Counted from the stretch's first letter, positions 18,677 through 26,784 are shown. The stretch is 64,000 nt of DNA from Parabacteroides distasonis (GCA_021531385.1 JAFBIR010000017.1:1-64000), one strand, 5' to 3'. Translations and numbers: made by a program. The notes: generated by a model not told the origin, from the letters alone.

Positions 18677-19522
18677 TTATCGGGGTTCTTGCAGGGTAAG
18701 ATAGAGCGTTTTTAGGTCGTCCGCTCCCACTAAATCAACCCCTTCTTGCAAGAAGAAACGTTTGAATTGCTCGGTGTCGGGGGCGCCCCACCACCGGAAC
18801 AGCTTGCCCTCTTTGTGAACGGAGGCAATGATCTCACGCATCTTTTGCAACTCTTCGGCTGGCATTTCTCCTTCGCCTTTCCATTTGAAAAAAGCGGAAT
18901 AATTATCGCTGACTACGGGTGCTAAGGTGGCGGGAATCCCTTGACCTACCTCCTTGATTTTGCCATCGAGAAAGGTGAAACGATTGGTTTCCAGGGGCAA
19001 GGATTGCATTGGGCGATCGCCGGAGAGGAAGAACAGGATTGCGCCCTCTCGGTAAGTGCCGTTCTCCACGGTGCAGAAGTATTGTTTGTAAGGTTCAATC
19101 TGTTGTTTGAGCAGCGTATAGACCTCCTCGCCCTTTTCCTTACAATCAACCATCAGGTAGAAAGGGCGGTCGCTCTGTGGATAGACCTTGCCGTCATTTT
19201 GCTGGATACGTGCTACTAAGGGTTTCAGATAGAGTCGCTCGAACGTGATCGCCGGATCGGCTGTCGGACGCTCGTGCGACACATAGAGTTCGCCGTCGAT
19301 GGGCCAGAGATCCGCCTCCACGCAGTTGAACCCGTAAGAGAGGGCATCATGCAACGGATGCTCACGCCAATAATCATTGTGCGAGAAAGCGTTGTAGAGC
19401 ACCTTGTTGGATTCGGCTGTTGCCACCTGTGGATCGTCAGCCACTACCTTTGTTGGGGTTTGTTGGCTGCCGCCTGTGCAGGCCAGTAATAGACTCAGTA
19501 ATAAAAAGGAACACTGTTTCAT
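18677..19522 (-). CDS. Lipoprotein, PI-PLC/glycerophosphodiester phosphodiesterase-like
   Basis: A 281-aa lipoprotein (lipobox LLAC, Cys15) with a TIM-barrel phosphodiesterase fold. AFSHNDY (H48), VEADLW (E69, D71) and SHE (H83) are the metal and catalytic residues of the glycerophosphodiester phosphodiesterase/PLC-like group. It would act on a phosphodiester lipid or headgroup at the cell surface or in the periplasm; the substrate is not predictable. It is the last gene of a minus-strand operon, starting 19 bases after the radical SAM gene. Confidence 0.85.
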   Translation of the reverse strand: MKQCSFLLLSLLLACTGGSQQTPTKVVADDPQVATAESNKVLYNAFSHNDYWREHPLHDALSYGFNCVEADLWPIDGELYVSHERPTADPAITFERLYLKPLVARIQQNDGKVYPQSDRPFYLMVDCKEKGEEVYTLLKQQIEPYKQYFCTVENGTYREGAILFFLSGDRPMQSLPLETNRFTFLDGKIKEVGQGIPATLAPVVSDNYSAFFKWKGEGEMPAEELQKMREIIASVHKEGKLFRWWGAPDTEQFKRFFLQEGVDLVGADDLKTLYLTLQEPR

Positions 19523-19541
19523 GCTGTGATATTTTAAATAG

Positions 19542-20477
19542 TTAGTTGTGTGCGACGAAAAGACGCCCTTGGTAGGTGTCTCGTTCGGCTAAGCGCTGAT
19601 CCACCTTGGCCGTGAACGCATAATTCTTCAATCCCCAATCCGGTTGAATCAATAAATCTTTCGGCGATTGGGAGACGAAACGTTCCAACACGATGCGTTG
19701 GGGCAAACGTTCGATGAAGTCAATGGCCAGGTCGATATACTCATCCACCGTGAAGAAATGGAAGTCTTCGGGGCTTGTTGCATACTCCTTGGCCATCCGT
19801 GTATGACGGATCAGCTGTAGCTGATGCAGCTTGAGTGTGGTCAAAGGCAAACGGCTCATTACTTCCGCATGATGCAACATATCCGCTCGGCTCTCCCCGG
19901 GCAAGCCCAAGATCAGATGGGCTCCAGTGTAGATACCTCGTGCGGCGGTACGTCGGATAGCCTCTTCCGATTCAGCGGCGGTGTGCCCTCGGTTGATCCG
20001 TTCGAGCGTACGATCCAATGTGCTTTCCACGCCATACTCGATCAAGACAAAGCACTTGCGGCTCAAGGCCTCGAAATAGGCTAACAACGCATCGGGCATG
20101 CAATCAGGACGGGTGCCTACGATCAATCCCTCCACACCGGGATAAGCCAGGGCCTCCTCATACAGACGAATCAATCGTTCGGGTGTGTCATAGGTGTTTG
20201 TATAGGCTTGGAAATAGGCTAAATAACGCATCGCTGGATACTTTCGGGCGAAAAATCGGATTCCTCGCTCCAATTGCTCGCTGACGTTTTCTGTCGGTTG
20301 GCAATAGTCAGGACTGAAGGTTTGGTTATTGCAATAGGTACACCCTCCCCAGCCCTTTGTGCCATCTCGATTGGGACAGGTAAATCCAGCGTTGATCGAG
20401 ATCTTTTGCACCTTGAAACAGGGAAAAACCTGACGGAAGAAATCGGCCAGCTCGTGGTATCGCTTCTCGGGCTTCAT
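19542..20477 (-). CDS. Radical SAM protein, TIGR01212/YhcC family
   Basis: A 311-aa radical SAM protein. The cluster-binding cysteines lie in TCPNRDGT..GGCTYCNN near residues 29-49, and the family features FQAYTNTYD, GTRPDC, EYGVES and LGLPGE follow. This matches the TIGR01212 (YhcC) family, whose reaction has not been established. It starts 9 bases after the glutaredoxin-like gene, so the pair is co-transcribed. Confidence 0.92.
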   Translation of the reverse strand: MKPEKRYHELADFFRQVFPCFKVQKISINAGFTCPNRDGTKGWGGCTYCNNQTFSPDYCQPTENVSEQLERGIRFFARKYPAMRYLAYFQAYTNTYDTPERLIRLYEEALAYPGVEGLIVGTRPDCMPDALLAYFEALSRKCFVLIEYGVESTLDRTLERINRGHTAAESEEAIRRTAARGIYTGAHLILGLPGESRADMLHHAEVMSRLPLTTLKLHQLQLIRHTRMAKEYATSPEDFHFFTVDEYIDLAIDFIERLPQRIVLERFVSQSPKDLLIQPDWGLKNYAFTAKVDQRLAERDTYQGRLFVAHN

Positions 20478-20486
20478 CGATAGGGG

Positions 20487-20750
20487 TCAAGCATCTAACG
20501 CTTTGCGTAGCAAGGTTTCAACCTCGTTCTTGAAGATACCGGCCTCGTGCTCCTTTACCTCATTGATATAAAAGGTAGGCACATAATAGTAATCATATTG
20601 ATTGGCCACCTCCGGCTCTTTGGATTCCTCGATGGTCTCGATCTCAACAGCCTTCAGCTCCGGATGCTCCTCTTGTAATTCCTTAATATATTGGAATGCC
20701 TTCTTGCAGAAGGGGCAGTTTTCCAAGTAGAATAGTTTGATAGGTTTCAT
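20487..20750 (-). CDS. Glutaredoxin/thioredoxin-like small protein
   Basis: An 87-aa thioredoxin-fold protein with a redox-active CPFC at residues 11-14 and the cis-proline in VPTFYI near 60. It looks like a cytoplasmic glutaredoxin-like disulfide reductase. It is first in an operon with a radical SAM protein and a lipoprotein phosphodiesterase. The likely transcript starts about 80 bases upstream, near a CGAGGC-GAAG-GCCTCG hairpin at 20817-20832. Confidence 0.88.
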   Translation of the reverse strand: MKPIKLFYLENCPFCKKAFQYIKELQEEHPELKAVEIETIEESKEPEVANQYDYYYVPTFYINEVKEHEAGIFKNEVETLLRKALDA

Positions 20751-20836
20751 ATCTTTCTCTAATTAAACGCTTGTTAAACAATAGACTTGTAGGCTTATTC
20801 GCCAGCCGTCAAAGGACGAGGCGAAGGCCTCGGTTG

Positions 20837-20844
20837 CAAAGTTA
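20837..20844 (-). promoter_or_regulatory. -7 box for the glutaredoxin-like operon
   Basis: The minus strand reads TAACTTTG, an exact TAnnTTTG match. An ATTG (20864-20867) lies 19 bases upstream as a partial -33 box. The tandem repeat array begins immediately beyond it. Confidence 0.55.
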
Positions 20845-20870
20845 GTAAACTTGTCCGAAGAGGCAATTAA

Positions 20871-21022
20871 AAACGTTGTCCATGTTTTTTCAAAACGATG
20901 GGCAACGGCCGAAAAAATCATGGGCAATGTTTTCTAAAACCACGGGCAACGTTTTCCAAAATTATGGGCAACGTTTTTGAAAACGATGGGCAATGTTTTT
21001 TGATGCTACGGGCAACGTTTTT
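20871..21022. repeat. Six-copy 22-bp tandem repeat between divergent promoters
   Basis: The core A(T/C)GGGCAA(C/T)G begins at 20898, 20920, 20942, 20964, 20986 and 21008, so the period is exactly 22 bp with no gaps. Most copies continue into TTTT and are preceded by AAAAC or similar, so each unit is itself partly palindromic (AAAACG...CGTTTT). An inverted copy lies at 20871-20883 and can pair with the first direct copy. The array fills the space between the -33 region of the minus-strand operon and the promoter of the DPP4-like gene. The rest of this 366-base gap holds only those promoters. Confidence 0.92.
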
Positions 21023-21055
21023 GGGACGCAGCGGGAGAGTCTAATTTTTTATTGT

Positions 21056-21063
21056 TACTTTTG
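21056..21063 (+). promoter_or_regulatory. -7 box for the DPP4-like/lipA operon
   Basis: TACTTTTG is an exact TAnnTTTG match, 53 bases before the ATG. It begins about 33 bases after the end of the 22-bp repeat array. No convincing -33 box is present. Confidence 0.6.
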
Positions 21064-21116
21064 TTGCTCAATCAGCATAACGATAAGTTTTTGTAATCAA
21101 TTAAGGCAAAAAAATA

Positions 21117-23294
21117 ATGAAGAAATTAGGTATGGGTTTGTTGCTATCCCTGCTTGTAGTAGGAGGCGTGGCGGCGCAGAATGGTGACAAACGTGTAGAA
21201 CTGAAAGAGATAACAGACGGAAAGTTCCGTCAGGTGACGGCGATTGGCGAGATGCGCTCTTTGCCGGATGGTGAGCATTACACGGCTATGAATGCGGAGC
21301 GGGATATGATCATCAAGTATGCGTATCGTACCGGGAACCCCGTGGATACCCTTTTCAACGCACGAAAGGCTCGGGAGTGTACCTTTACCAATTTTGATGG
21401 GTATGAGATCAGTAGCACAGGACATCACATCTTGGTATGGCGGGAGACGGAGTCTATTTACCGTCGTTCTCGCAAGGCGGTGGTTTATGACTACGATGTG
21501 CGTCGCAACTACGTGAAGCCGATCTCTGACACGGGCGGCAAGCAGATGATCCCGACCTTCTCTCCGGACGGTCGCATGGTGGCTTACGTGAAGGATAACA
21601 ACATCTGGATTCGTAAGTTTGATTACGACACCGAGGTGCAAGTCACGAAAGATGGTGAGCGCAACAAGATCCTGAATGGCATTACCGACTGGGTGTATGA
21701 GGAGGAGTTTGCCGTGACAAACCTAATGGCATGGTCGCCGGATAGCGAATACCTGACTTTTGTGCGATCTGACGAGAGTGAGGTGCCCGAATACTCCATG
21801 CAAATGTATAATGGCAATGGGCTTTATCCTACCTATTATACCTATAAATATCCGAAGGCGGGCGAGAGGAACTCGAAGGTAACGGTGCATTCCTACAGTG
21901 TGGCGACGAGAGACACGAAGGAGTTGAAGCTGCCGATAGAGGGTGAGTACTATGTGCCTCGCATCACCTTTACCACCCATTCGGATCAGTTGGCGGTCAT
22001 GACCTTGAATCGGCAGCAAAACCTGTTCAGCATGTATTATGCCAATCCGAAGAGCGGGGTCTTTCGTTTGATCTTGCGGGAGGAGAACAAGTGCTATGTG
22101 GATTCAGATTGGTTGAAGTCGATCCATTTTATGGATAATGGCTTTACCTACGTCAGTGAGCAGGATGGTTATGCGCACATTTATCTCTATTCACCGACGG
22201 GTGTGATGCAACGTCAGATCACGCAGGGCAACTGGGATGTGACCGCTCTCTTGGGATACGACGAGGCAACGAAGACTTGCTATTATGAGTCGGCGGAGGA
22301 GAGCCCAATCCGTCGTGCGATCTATAAGATTGACGCCAAGGGGGTGAAGACAAAGCTGAGTACCGCGGTAGGTACGAACCATGCGGATTTCAGCCGTAAT
22401 TTTGCCTATTTCGTGAATACCTATTCCAATGCCAATACCCCGGCGCGTATCACGGTGAACGAGACGAAAACAAAGAAGGAGTTGCGAGTTTTGCAAGACA
22501 ATGCGGCGTTGCGAAACAAGTTGGCTCAATATGCTTTTGCCAAGAAAGAGTTTACGACCGTCACCACGGCATCGGGCTATGAGTTGAATGCCTGGATGGT
22601 GAAGCCGGTTGACTTTGATCCCTCCAAGCGCTATCCGGTGATGATGACACAATATAGCGGTCCGAACTCGCAGCAGGTGCTGGATCAATACGGCTTTGAC
22701 TGGGAGCAATACTTAGCAGCTAATGGCATCATTGTGGTGTGTGTGGATGGTCGGGGAACCGGTGCGAGGGGAGAGGCTTTCCGTAAATGCACCTACCTGC
22801 GTATGGGTGAGTTGGAGTCCCGAGATCAGGTGGAGGCCGCACGTGCGTTGGGAGAACTGCCTTATATAGATAAAGATCGGATTGCGATATGGGGTTGGAG
22901 CTTCGGTGGCTACAACACGTTGATGGCGTTGAGCACGGGTAATGGAACCTTTAAGGTGGGCATTGCCGTGGCTCCTCCCACAGATTGGCGTTATTACGAC
23001 ACCATCTATACCGAGCGATTCATGCGTACACCGCAGGAGAATTTCGAGGGATATAAAGCGACCGCTCCTTTGAACTTGGTGAAGAACCTGAAAGGCAAGT
23101 TGCTCTTGGTGCATGGTACGGCTGATGACAATGTTCATTTCATGCAGAGCTTGGATTATGCTGAGGCCTTGGTGCAAGCCGGGAAACAGTTTGATATGCA
23201 CGTTTATAAGGATCGTAACCACAGTATTTACGGAGGTAATACCCGTTACCACCTCTATACCAAGATGGCGAACTATCTGTTTGAAAATTTGTAA
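21117..23294 (+). CDS. Dipeptidyl peptidase IV-like S9 family peptidase
   Basis: A 725-aa exported serine peptidase. A signal peptide (to about residue 21) leads into an eight-bladed propeller-type DPP4 N-terminal domain and an alpha/beta hydrolase C-terminal domain. The triad is visible: GWSFGGY (S595), GTADDN (D670 or D671) and NHSI (H702). The paired acidic residues YEEEF near 200 fit the substrate N-terminus binding helix of DPP4. It should remove X-Pro or X-Ala dipeptides from peptides in the periplasm. lipA follows after 4 bases. Confidence 0.95.
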   Translation: MKKLGMGLLLSLLVVGGVAAQNGDKRVELKEITDGKFRQVTAIGEMRSLPDGEHYTAMNAERDMIIKYAYRTGNPVDTLFNARKARECTFTNFDGYEISSTGHHILVWRETESIYRRSRKAVVYDYDVRRNYVKPISDTGGKQMIPTFSPDGRMVAYVKDNNIWIRKFDYDTEVQVTKDGERNKILNGITDWVYEEEFAVTNLMAWSPDSEYLTFVRSDESEVPEYSMQMYNGNGLYPTYYTYKYPKAGERNSKVTVHSYSVATRDTKELKLPIEGEYYVPRITFTTHSDQLAVMTLNRQQNLFSMYYANPKSGVFRLILREENKCYVDSDWLKSIHFMDNGFTYVSEQDGYAHIYLYSPTGVMQRQITQGNWDVTALLGYDEATKTCYYESAEESPIRRAIYKIDAKGVKTKLSTAVGTNHADFSRNFAYFVNTYSNANTPARITVNETKTKKELRVLQDNAALRNKLAQYAFAKKEFTTVTTASGYELNAWMVKPVDFDPSKRYPVMMTQYSGPNSQQVLDQYGFDWEQYLAANGIIVVCVDGRGTGARGEAFRKCTYLRMGELESRDQVEAARALGELPYIDKDRIAIWGWSFGGYNTLMALSTGNGTFKVGIAVAPPTDWRYYDTIYTERFMRTPQENFEGYKATAPLNLVKNLKGKLLLVHGTADDNVHFMQSLDYAEALVQAGKQFDMHVYKDRNHSIYGGNTRYHLYTKMANYLFENL

Positions 23295-23298
23295 GCGC

Positions 23299-24144
23299 AT
23301 GGCGGAACATTTGAGAAAACCTGATTGGTTGAAGATTCGTTTGGGCGGGAATGAGCAATTCACCCGTACGAAAACGATTGTGGAGTCGCATTGCTTGCAT
23401 ACGATCTGCACCAGTGGAAAGTGTCCGAACATGGGAGAGTGTTGGAGTAGGGGAACCGCTACTTTCATGATTGGTGGAGAGATCTGTACCCGCTCCTGCA
23501 AGTTTTGCAACACGTTGACCGGAAAGCCGCTGCCACTTGATCCGAAAGAACCGGCTAATGTGGCGGAAAGCATTCGACTGATGCAGTTGAAACATGCGGT
23601 TATCACCTCTGTTGATCGGGATGACCTGCCCGATTTAGGGGCGGTTCATTGGGCGGAGACGATTCGGACTATTAAAGCGGTTAATCCGGAAACGACGATT
23701 GAGGTGTTGATCCCCGACTTCCAAGGACGCTTGGAGCTGGTCGATCAGGTGGTTGAGGCTGCTCCAGAGATCATCTCGCACAACATGGAGACGGTCAGGC
23801 GCTTAACGCCTGAAGTGCGCAGTGCGGCCAAATACGAGGTGAGCCTCTCTGTGCTGCGTCGTATCGCGGAGCGAGGTGTAGTGGCGAAGACCGGTATCAT
23901 GGTTGGCTTAGGAGAAACCGACGAGGAGATTCAGACCTTGATGGACGATGTCTTGGCGGTAGGTGTTTCGGTCTTGACGATTGGGCAGTATCTACAACCC
24001 TCTCGCAAGAATATCCCGGTGAAGGCCTACATCACACCGGAGCATTTTGCGGAGTATAAAACTTGGGCTTTGGCGAAAGGATTCAAGAAGGTAGAGAGTG
24101 CGCCATTGGTACGCTCTTCCTATCACGCAGAGCGGCACGTCTGA
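23299..24144 (+). CDS. lipA: Lipoyl synthase
   Basis: A 281-aa radical SAM enzyme that inserts two sulfurs into octanoyl groups on lipoate-dependent proteins. The auxiliary cluster cysteines lie in CTSGKCPNMGEC and the radical SAM cluster in CTRSCKFC; the ending SAPLVRSSYHAE is also typical. The ATG at 23299 is chosen because an upstream in-frame extension would overlap the DPP4-like gene by over 180 bases and has no family similarity. Co-transcription with a peptidase is probably only positional. Confidence 0.96.
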   Translation: MAEHLRKPDWLKIRLGGNEQFTRTKTIVESHCLHTICTSGKCPNMGECWSRGTATFMIGGEICTRSCKFCNTLTGKPLPLDPKEPANVAESIRLMQLKHAVITSVDRDDLPDLGAVHWAETIRTIKAVNPETTIEVLIPDFQGRLELVDQVVEAAPEIISHNMETVRRLTPEVRSAAKYEVSLSVLRRIAERGVVAKTGIMVGLGETDEEIQTLMDDVLAVGVSVLTIGQYLQPSRKNIPVKAYITPEHFAEYKTWALAKGFKKVESAPLVRSSYHAERHV

Positions 24145-24176
24145 AAGCATACATAGGTGTGGAGATAAAAGGATAG

Positions 24177-24214
24177 AATGGGGGGCTGCTGGAATGGCTA
24201 TCCCCCATTTTTTG
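24177..24214 (+). terminator. Terminator after lipA
   Basis: AATGGGGG (24177-24184) pairs with CCCCCATT (24202-24209), and the stem runs into a T stretch. It ends the DPP4-like/lipA transcript. Confidence 0.88.
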
Positions 24215-24224
24215 TATAAAATGG

Positions 24225-24232
24225 TACATTTG
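24225..24232 (+). promoter_or_regulatory. -7 box for the membrane Nudix-like gene
   Basis: TACATTTG matches TAnnTTTG exactly, 54 bases before the ATG at 24286 and just past the lipA terminator. No -33 box is seen. Confidence 0.5.
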
Positions 24233-24285
24233 ACAACGATTTCTCTAAACAAAATAACATTTTGAGCTGTTTTACTAACAACTGA

Positions 24286-25434
24286 ATGATAAATGAGCAA
24301 AGTGTAAACGCTATGAATAAGGTCAAACGAAATCTGGATAATCAGGTGATTGGCTTATTGCCGTTGATATTGTTCATGTTCTTGGACAATTACTTCCCTT
24401 ACCTGTTGTCATTTGTCATTGCGATCTCATTTTGCATGTTTTGCTGTTTCCTTTATTGGCGTTTACGGGAGAAGAACGTGTTTCAATTCATGTTTCTCCC
24501 TACAATCTTAACATTTCTACTCTATGCCTGCTTTTTCTTCTTCCGGCTACGTACGACGCTGTTTGGCCATTCACCTTTGATTATTGAGGTGCTTTTGGTG
24601 GTCTCGTTGGCGTTGTTCAGTTTCAGTAAACGCATTGTGTTGCACTACGTGCGTCATTCGGATAACCCGACCTATAAACGGATGTATGTACGTGCCACCT
24701 TGAATGAGTATTTCTTTTTGGCGCAATTGGCGCAAAGCCTTTACACGTTGCATCTGTTCGCTATATTAATATATGGTATATTGCCTATGGAAATGCACGG
24801 TAATCCGGCAGCCGAACGATTGCTCTATCGGGAAATGCCTTGGTTCTTGGGCATCTCGTTGCTGGTCTATGAGCAGATCCGTGTCTTTTGGATGAGTGGC
24901 AGTTTGGAAAAGGAGATGTGGCTCCCCGTATTGAATGATGAGGGGAAAGTGGTGGGTTGTATGGCTCGTTCGGTCAGTCGTGCCCTGCCTAAGAAGTATT
25001 ACCATCCGGTCATTCGTGTGGCGCTCTTATACCAAGGGATGATTTACCTTGTCAAGCGTTCGTCAGAGGATTTTGTCTCGCCGAACACGTTGGATCACCC
25101 TCTCCATGGCTACATGCTGTTTCGTCATTCCCATGCGGACACCTTACGTGCGATGTTAGGTCCATTGGCTGACGATCCACTCATCGAGCCTCATTGCCTG
25201 ATTCGTTATACGTTTGAGACCCATCGGGTGAAGCACTTAGTTTTTCTCTATACCATTCGTTTGGAAACAGAGGCGCAGTTAGCCGCAGTGAAGCAGGCTG
25301 GTGGCAAGCTATGGACCGCCAAGCAAATCAAGGAGAACATGGGGAAATCGCTCTTTAGTGCCTATTTCGAAAAGGAATACCCCTATTTGCAGAATACGGT
25401 CATGCTGGCTGACATTGAAAAACCGATCAATTGA
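24286..25434 (+). CDS. Membrane protein with Nudix-like C-terminal domain
   Basis: A 382-aa protein of unknown function. The first 210 residues hold about five or six hydrophobic segments. The C-terminal 160 residues resemble the Nudix fold: DEGKVVGCMARS near 217-228, then HPVIRVALLYQGMIYLVKRS near 240-260, as in isopentenyl-diphosphate isomerase-like proteins. The canonical Nudix box (GX5EX7REXXEEXGU) is not recognisable, so pyrophosphatase activity is doubtful. A later ATG at 24313 is an equally good start. It lies 125 bases upstream of the bacteriocin-like peptide gene, but its own -7 box and the peptide promoter suggest separate transcription. Confidence 0.7.
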   Translation: MINEQSVNAMNKVKRNLDNQVIGLLPLILFMFLDNYFPYLLSFVIAISFCMFCCFLYWRLREKNVFQFMFLPTILTFLLYACFFFFRLRTTLFGHSPLIIEVLLVVSLALFSFSKRIVLHYVRHSDNPTYKRMYVRATLNEYFFLAQLAQSLYTLHLFAILIYGILPMEMHGNPAAERLLYREMPWFLGISLLVYEQIRVFWMSGSLEKEMWLPVLNDEGKVVGCMARSVSRALPKKYYHPVIRVALLYQGMIYLVKRSSEDFVSPNTLDHPLHGYMLFRHSHADTLRAMLGPLADDPLIEPHCLIRYTFETHRVKHLVFLYTIRLETEAQLAAVKQAGGKLWTAKQIKENMGKSLFSAYFEKEYPYLQNTVMLADIEKPIN

Positions 25435-25507
25435 CAGAAAAGTCTTCTTTTTTATAGATTGACCGAAAATTTTTAGGCGTTGAGAGCTGTCTTTCAGGGA
25501 AGTTCCC

Positions 25508-25515
25508 TACTTTTG
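25508..25515 (+). promoter_or_regulatory. -7 box for the bacteriocin-like peptide locus
   Basis: TACTTTTG is an exact TAnnTTTG match, 44 bases before the ATG of the peptide gene at 25560. The -33 region is poor (TTGA at a long spacing), so an activator may be needed. Confidence 0.6.
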
Positions 25516-25559
25516 CTCTATCGAATTTGAATGTTTAATCATAAAATTAGCAGTGAACG

Positions 25560-25724
25560 ATGGAAAAGAAAAATGTACAATCGGTGAGCGATGAGGAGTT
25601 GAAAGCTACTACAGGAGGCGGTTTTCCGTTAAGAGGTTGTAGAACCGAAAAGTCTCAGAAGACCTGTGAACGTCACAGTGACTGCCGTTGGGATGAGGGC
25701 AAGCAAAGTTGTGGCTTTAAATAA
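25560..25724 (+). CDS. Double-glycine leader peptide, candidate bacteriocin/RiPP precursor
   Basis: A 54-codon gene. The leader (MEKKNVQSVSDEELKATTGG, residues 1-20) has the SxxEL...GG pattern recognised and cut by C39 peptidases, giving a predicted 34-residue product starting at G21 (or G22 if cut one later). The core is basic (8 Lys/Arg, 5 Asp/Glu) and has four cysteines, C27, C36, C42 and C51, with symmetrical spacing of 8, 5 and 8 residues, plus W44. The next genes encode a C39-peptidase ABC exporter and a VKOR-thioredoxin disulfide enzyme, which fits a secreted peptide with two disulfides. It matches no known Nif11 or nitrile-hydratase leader. Product and target are unknown. Confidence 0.8.
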   Translation: MEKKNVQSVSDEELKATTGGGFPLRGCRTEKSQKTCERHSDCRWDEGKQSCGFK

Positions 25725-25763
25725 GCATGCATGTAGAGAGGCTGTGAGAAAGGGGGAGCATCT

Positions 25764-26684
25764 ATGTGCTTGATTCAATCACTTACCTATGCACAGCTGC
25801 AAGCCAGCTGCTTCGACTTCAATGCCGACTTCTACTACCGGCTGAATGGCGGGGAGAGAGGTCGGCTGCTGGGAGTCGAAGGGGTTTGTGTAGCCTTCTA
25901 TGTGGTCATGGAGGGAAGTGATCACTTGCTGGTGAGCCACCTTTTCGTACAGCCGGCCTATCGGGGGCAGGGCTATGCCCGAAGGCTCTTGGAGGAGGCG
26001 TATGCCTTGGCTGAGCGGGAGCGGTGGGCCTTCTATTTCCGCATTCGCTATGACAATCCCTTCGCGGATTTCCTGCAACGGTTCGCCGAGGCGCATGGGA
26101 TGGAGCCTTGTGTGCCCGCCCGCCTTTTGCTGATCAATCGAGAACGGACGCAACAAGCCTTGCGAGAGGAGCCTGGTGCCCACCATTTCGCCCGGATGAA
26201 GGCGCAGGTGGATCGCTGGGCGGCAAGGGGTGTCCGAACGGAAAGCTTCGTGAGGCTTCCGAAATCCGTTCGAGAGCGGTTGCGGCTGGATTGGGAGATG
26301 GACGAGCAGTGCGAACAGTTGCCGGATGACCTGCCTCCTTTTCCTACGGCGCTTTATGAGCCGCTCTCCTTTGTCTCCTTTCGGGGGGATGAGCCGATGG
26401 CCTATCTGACGACTCAGAAAGTAGGGGACGGCTTGGTGCTGACCGGGCATGTCTGCTATCAACGTTGGCAAGCAACAGGCATAGCCTATCTAACGCTCCA
26501 TCGTTTCATTGAGGAGTTTGTGCGCCATACCGAAATTCGACAGGTCTCTTGTTTATTGGTGGGATATAACGTGAAGGCTTGGCTCCATGCTGAGCATTAT
26601 TGGCTGCTGACTGATCCGGTGGTGATCGAGCAAAGCTCTTACGGCAAACAATGGGAGCTGTCGTCCGAGGCTCAGTCTTCCTGA
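25764..26684 (+). CDS. Tandem GNAT-family acetyltransferase-like protein
   Basis: A 306-aa protein with an N-terminal GNAT domain: VQPAYRGQGYARRLL (62-76) is the acetyl-CoA-binding motif A. A second, degenerate GNAT-like domain spans about residues 195-300 and lacks a clear RxxGxA motif. It starts 39 bases after the peptide gene and is probably on the same transcript, so it may acetylate the precursor or give self-protection. Either role is inference. The gene is visibly richer in G+C than the flanking housekeeping genes (37 of 60 bases at 25921-25980), which may indicate transfer. Confidence 0.75.
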   Translation: MCLIQSLTYAQLQASCFDFNADFYYRLNGGERGRLLGVEGVCVAFYVVMEGSDHLLVSHLFVQPAYRGQGYARRLLEEAYALAERERWAFYFRIRYDNPFADFLQRFAEAHGMEPCVPARLLLINRERTQQALREEPGAHHFARMKAQVDRWAARGVRTESFVRLPKSVRERLRLDWEMDEQCEQLPDDLPPFPTALYEPLSFVSFRGDEPMAYLTTQKVGDGLVLTGHVCYQRWQATGIAYLTLHRFIEEFVRHTEIRQVSCLLVGYNVKAWLHAEHYWLLTDPVVIEQSSYGKQWELSSEAQSS

Positions 26685-26733
26685 ATGAATGGCTGCGGAG
26701 CTCATTGAGTCCATGGAAAACATCGGTCTATCC

Positions 26734-26765
26734 GTTGTCCGAAAGAAAAGAAATGTGTATGTTTG
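26734..26765 (+). promoter_or_regulatory. Internal promoter before the VKOR-fusion gene
   Basis: GTTG (26734-26737) and TATGTTTG (26758-26765) are 20 bases apart and match the -33/-7 arrangement. The ATG follows 19 bases later. It could drive the maturation and export genes independently of the peptide gene. Confidence 0.55.
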
Positions 26766-26784
26766 CCGAACATTTAGATAGACC

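Noticed and set aside
20898-21044. A 48-codon open frame runs through the 22-bp repeat array. Because 22 is not a multiple of 3, three DNA units give a 22-residue protein repeat (MGN...).
   Set aside because: It has no promoter of its own in the right place, the repeats vary at positions that would not preserve the protein, and the open frame follows simply from repeats lacking stop codons. A DNA-level role is more likely.
23113-23298. N-terminal extension of lipoyl synthase.
   Set aside because: It would lie inside the end of the DPP4-like gene in another frame and has no lipoyl-synthase similarity. The ATG at 23299 gives the normal length.
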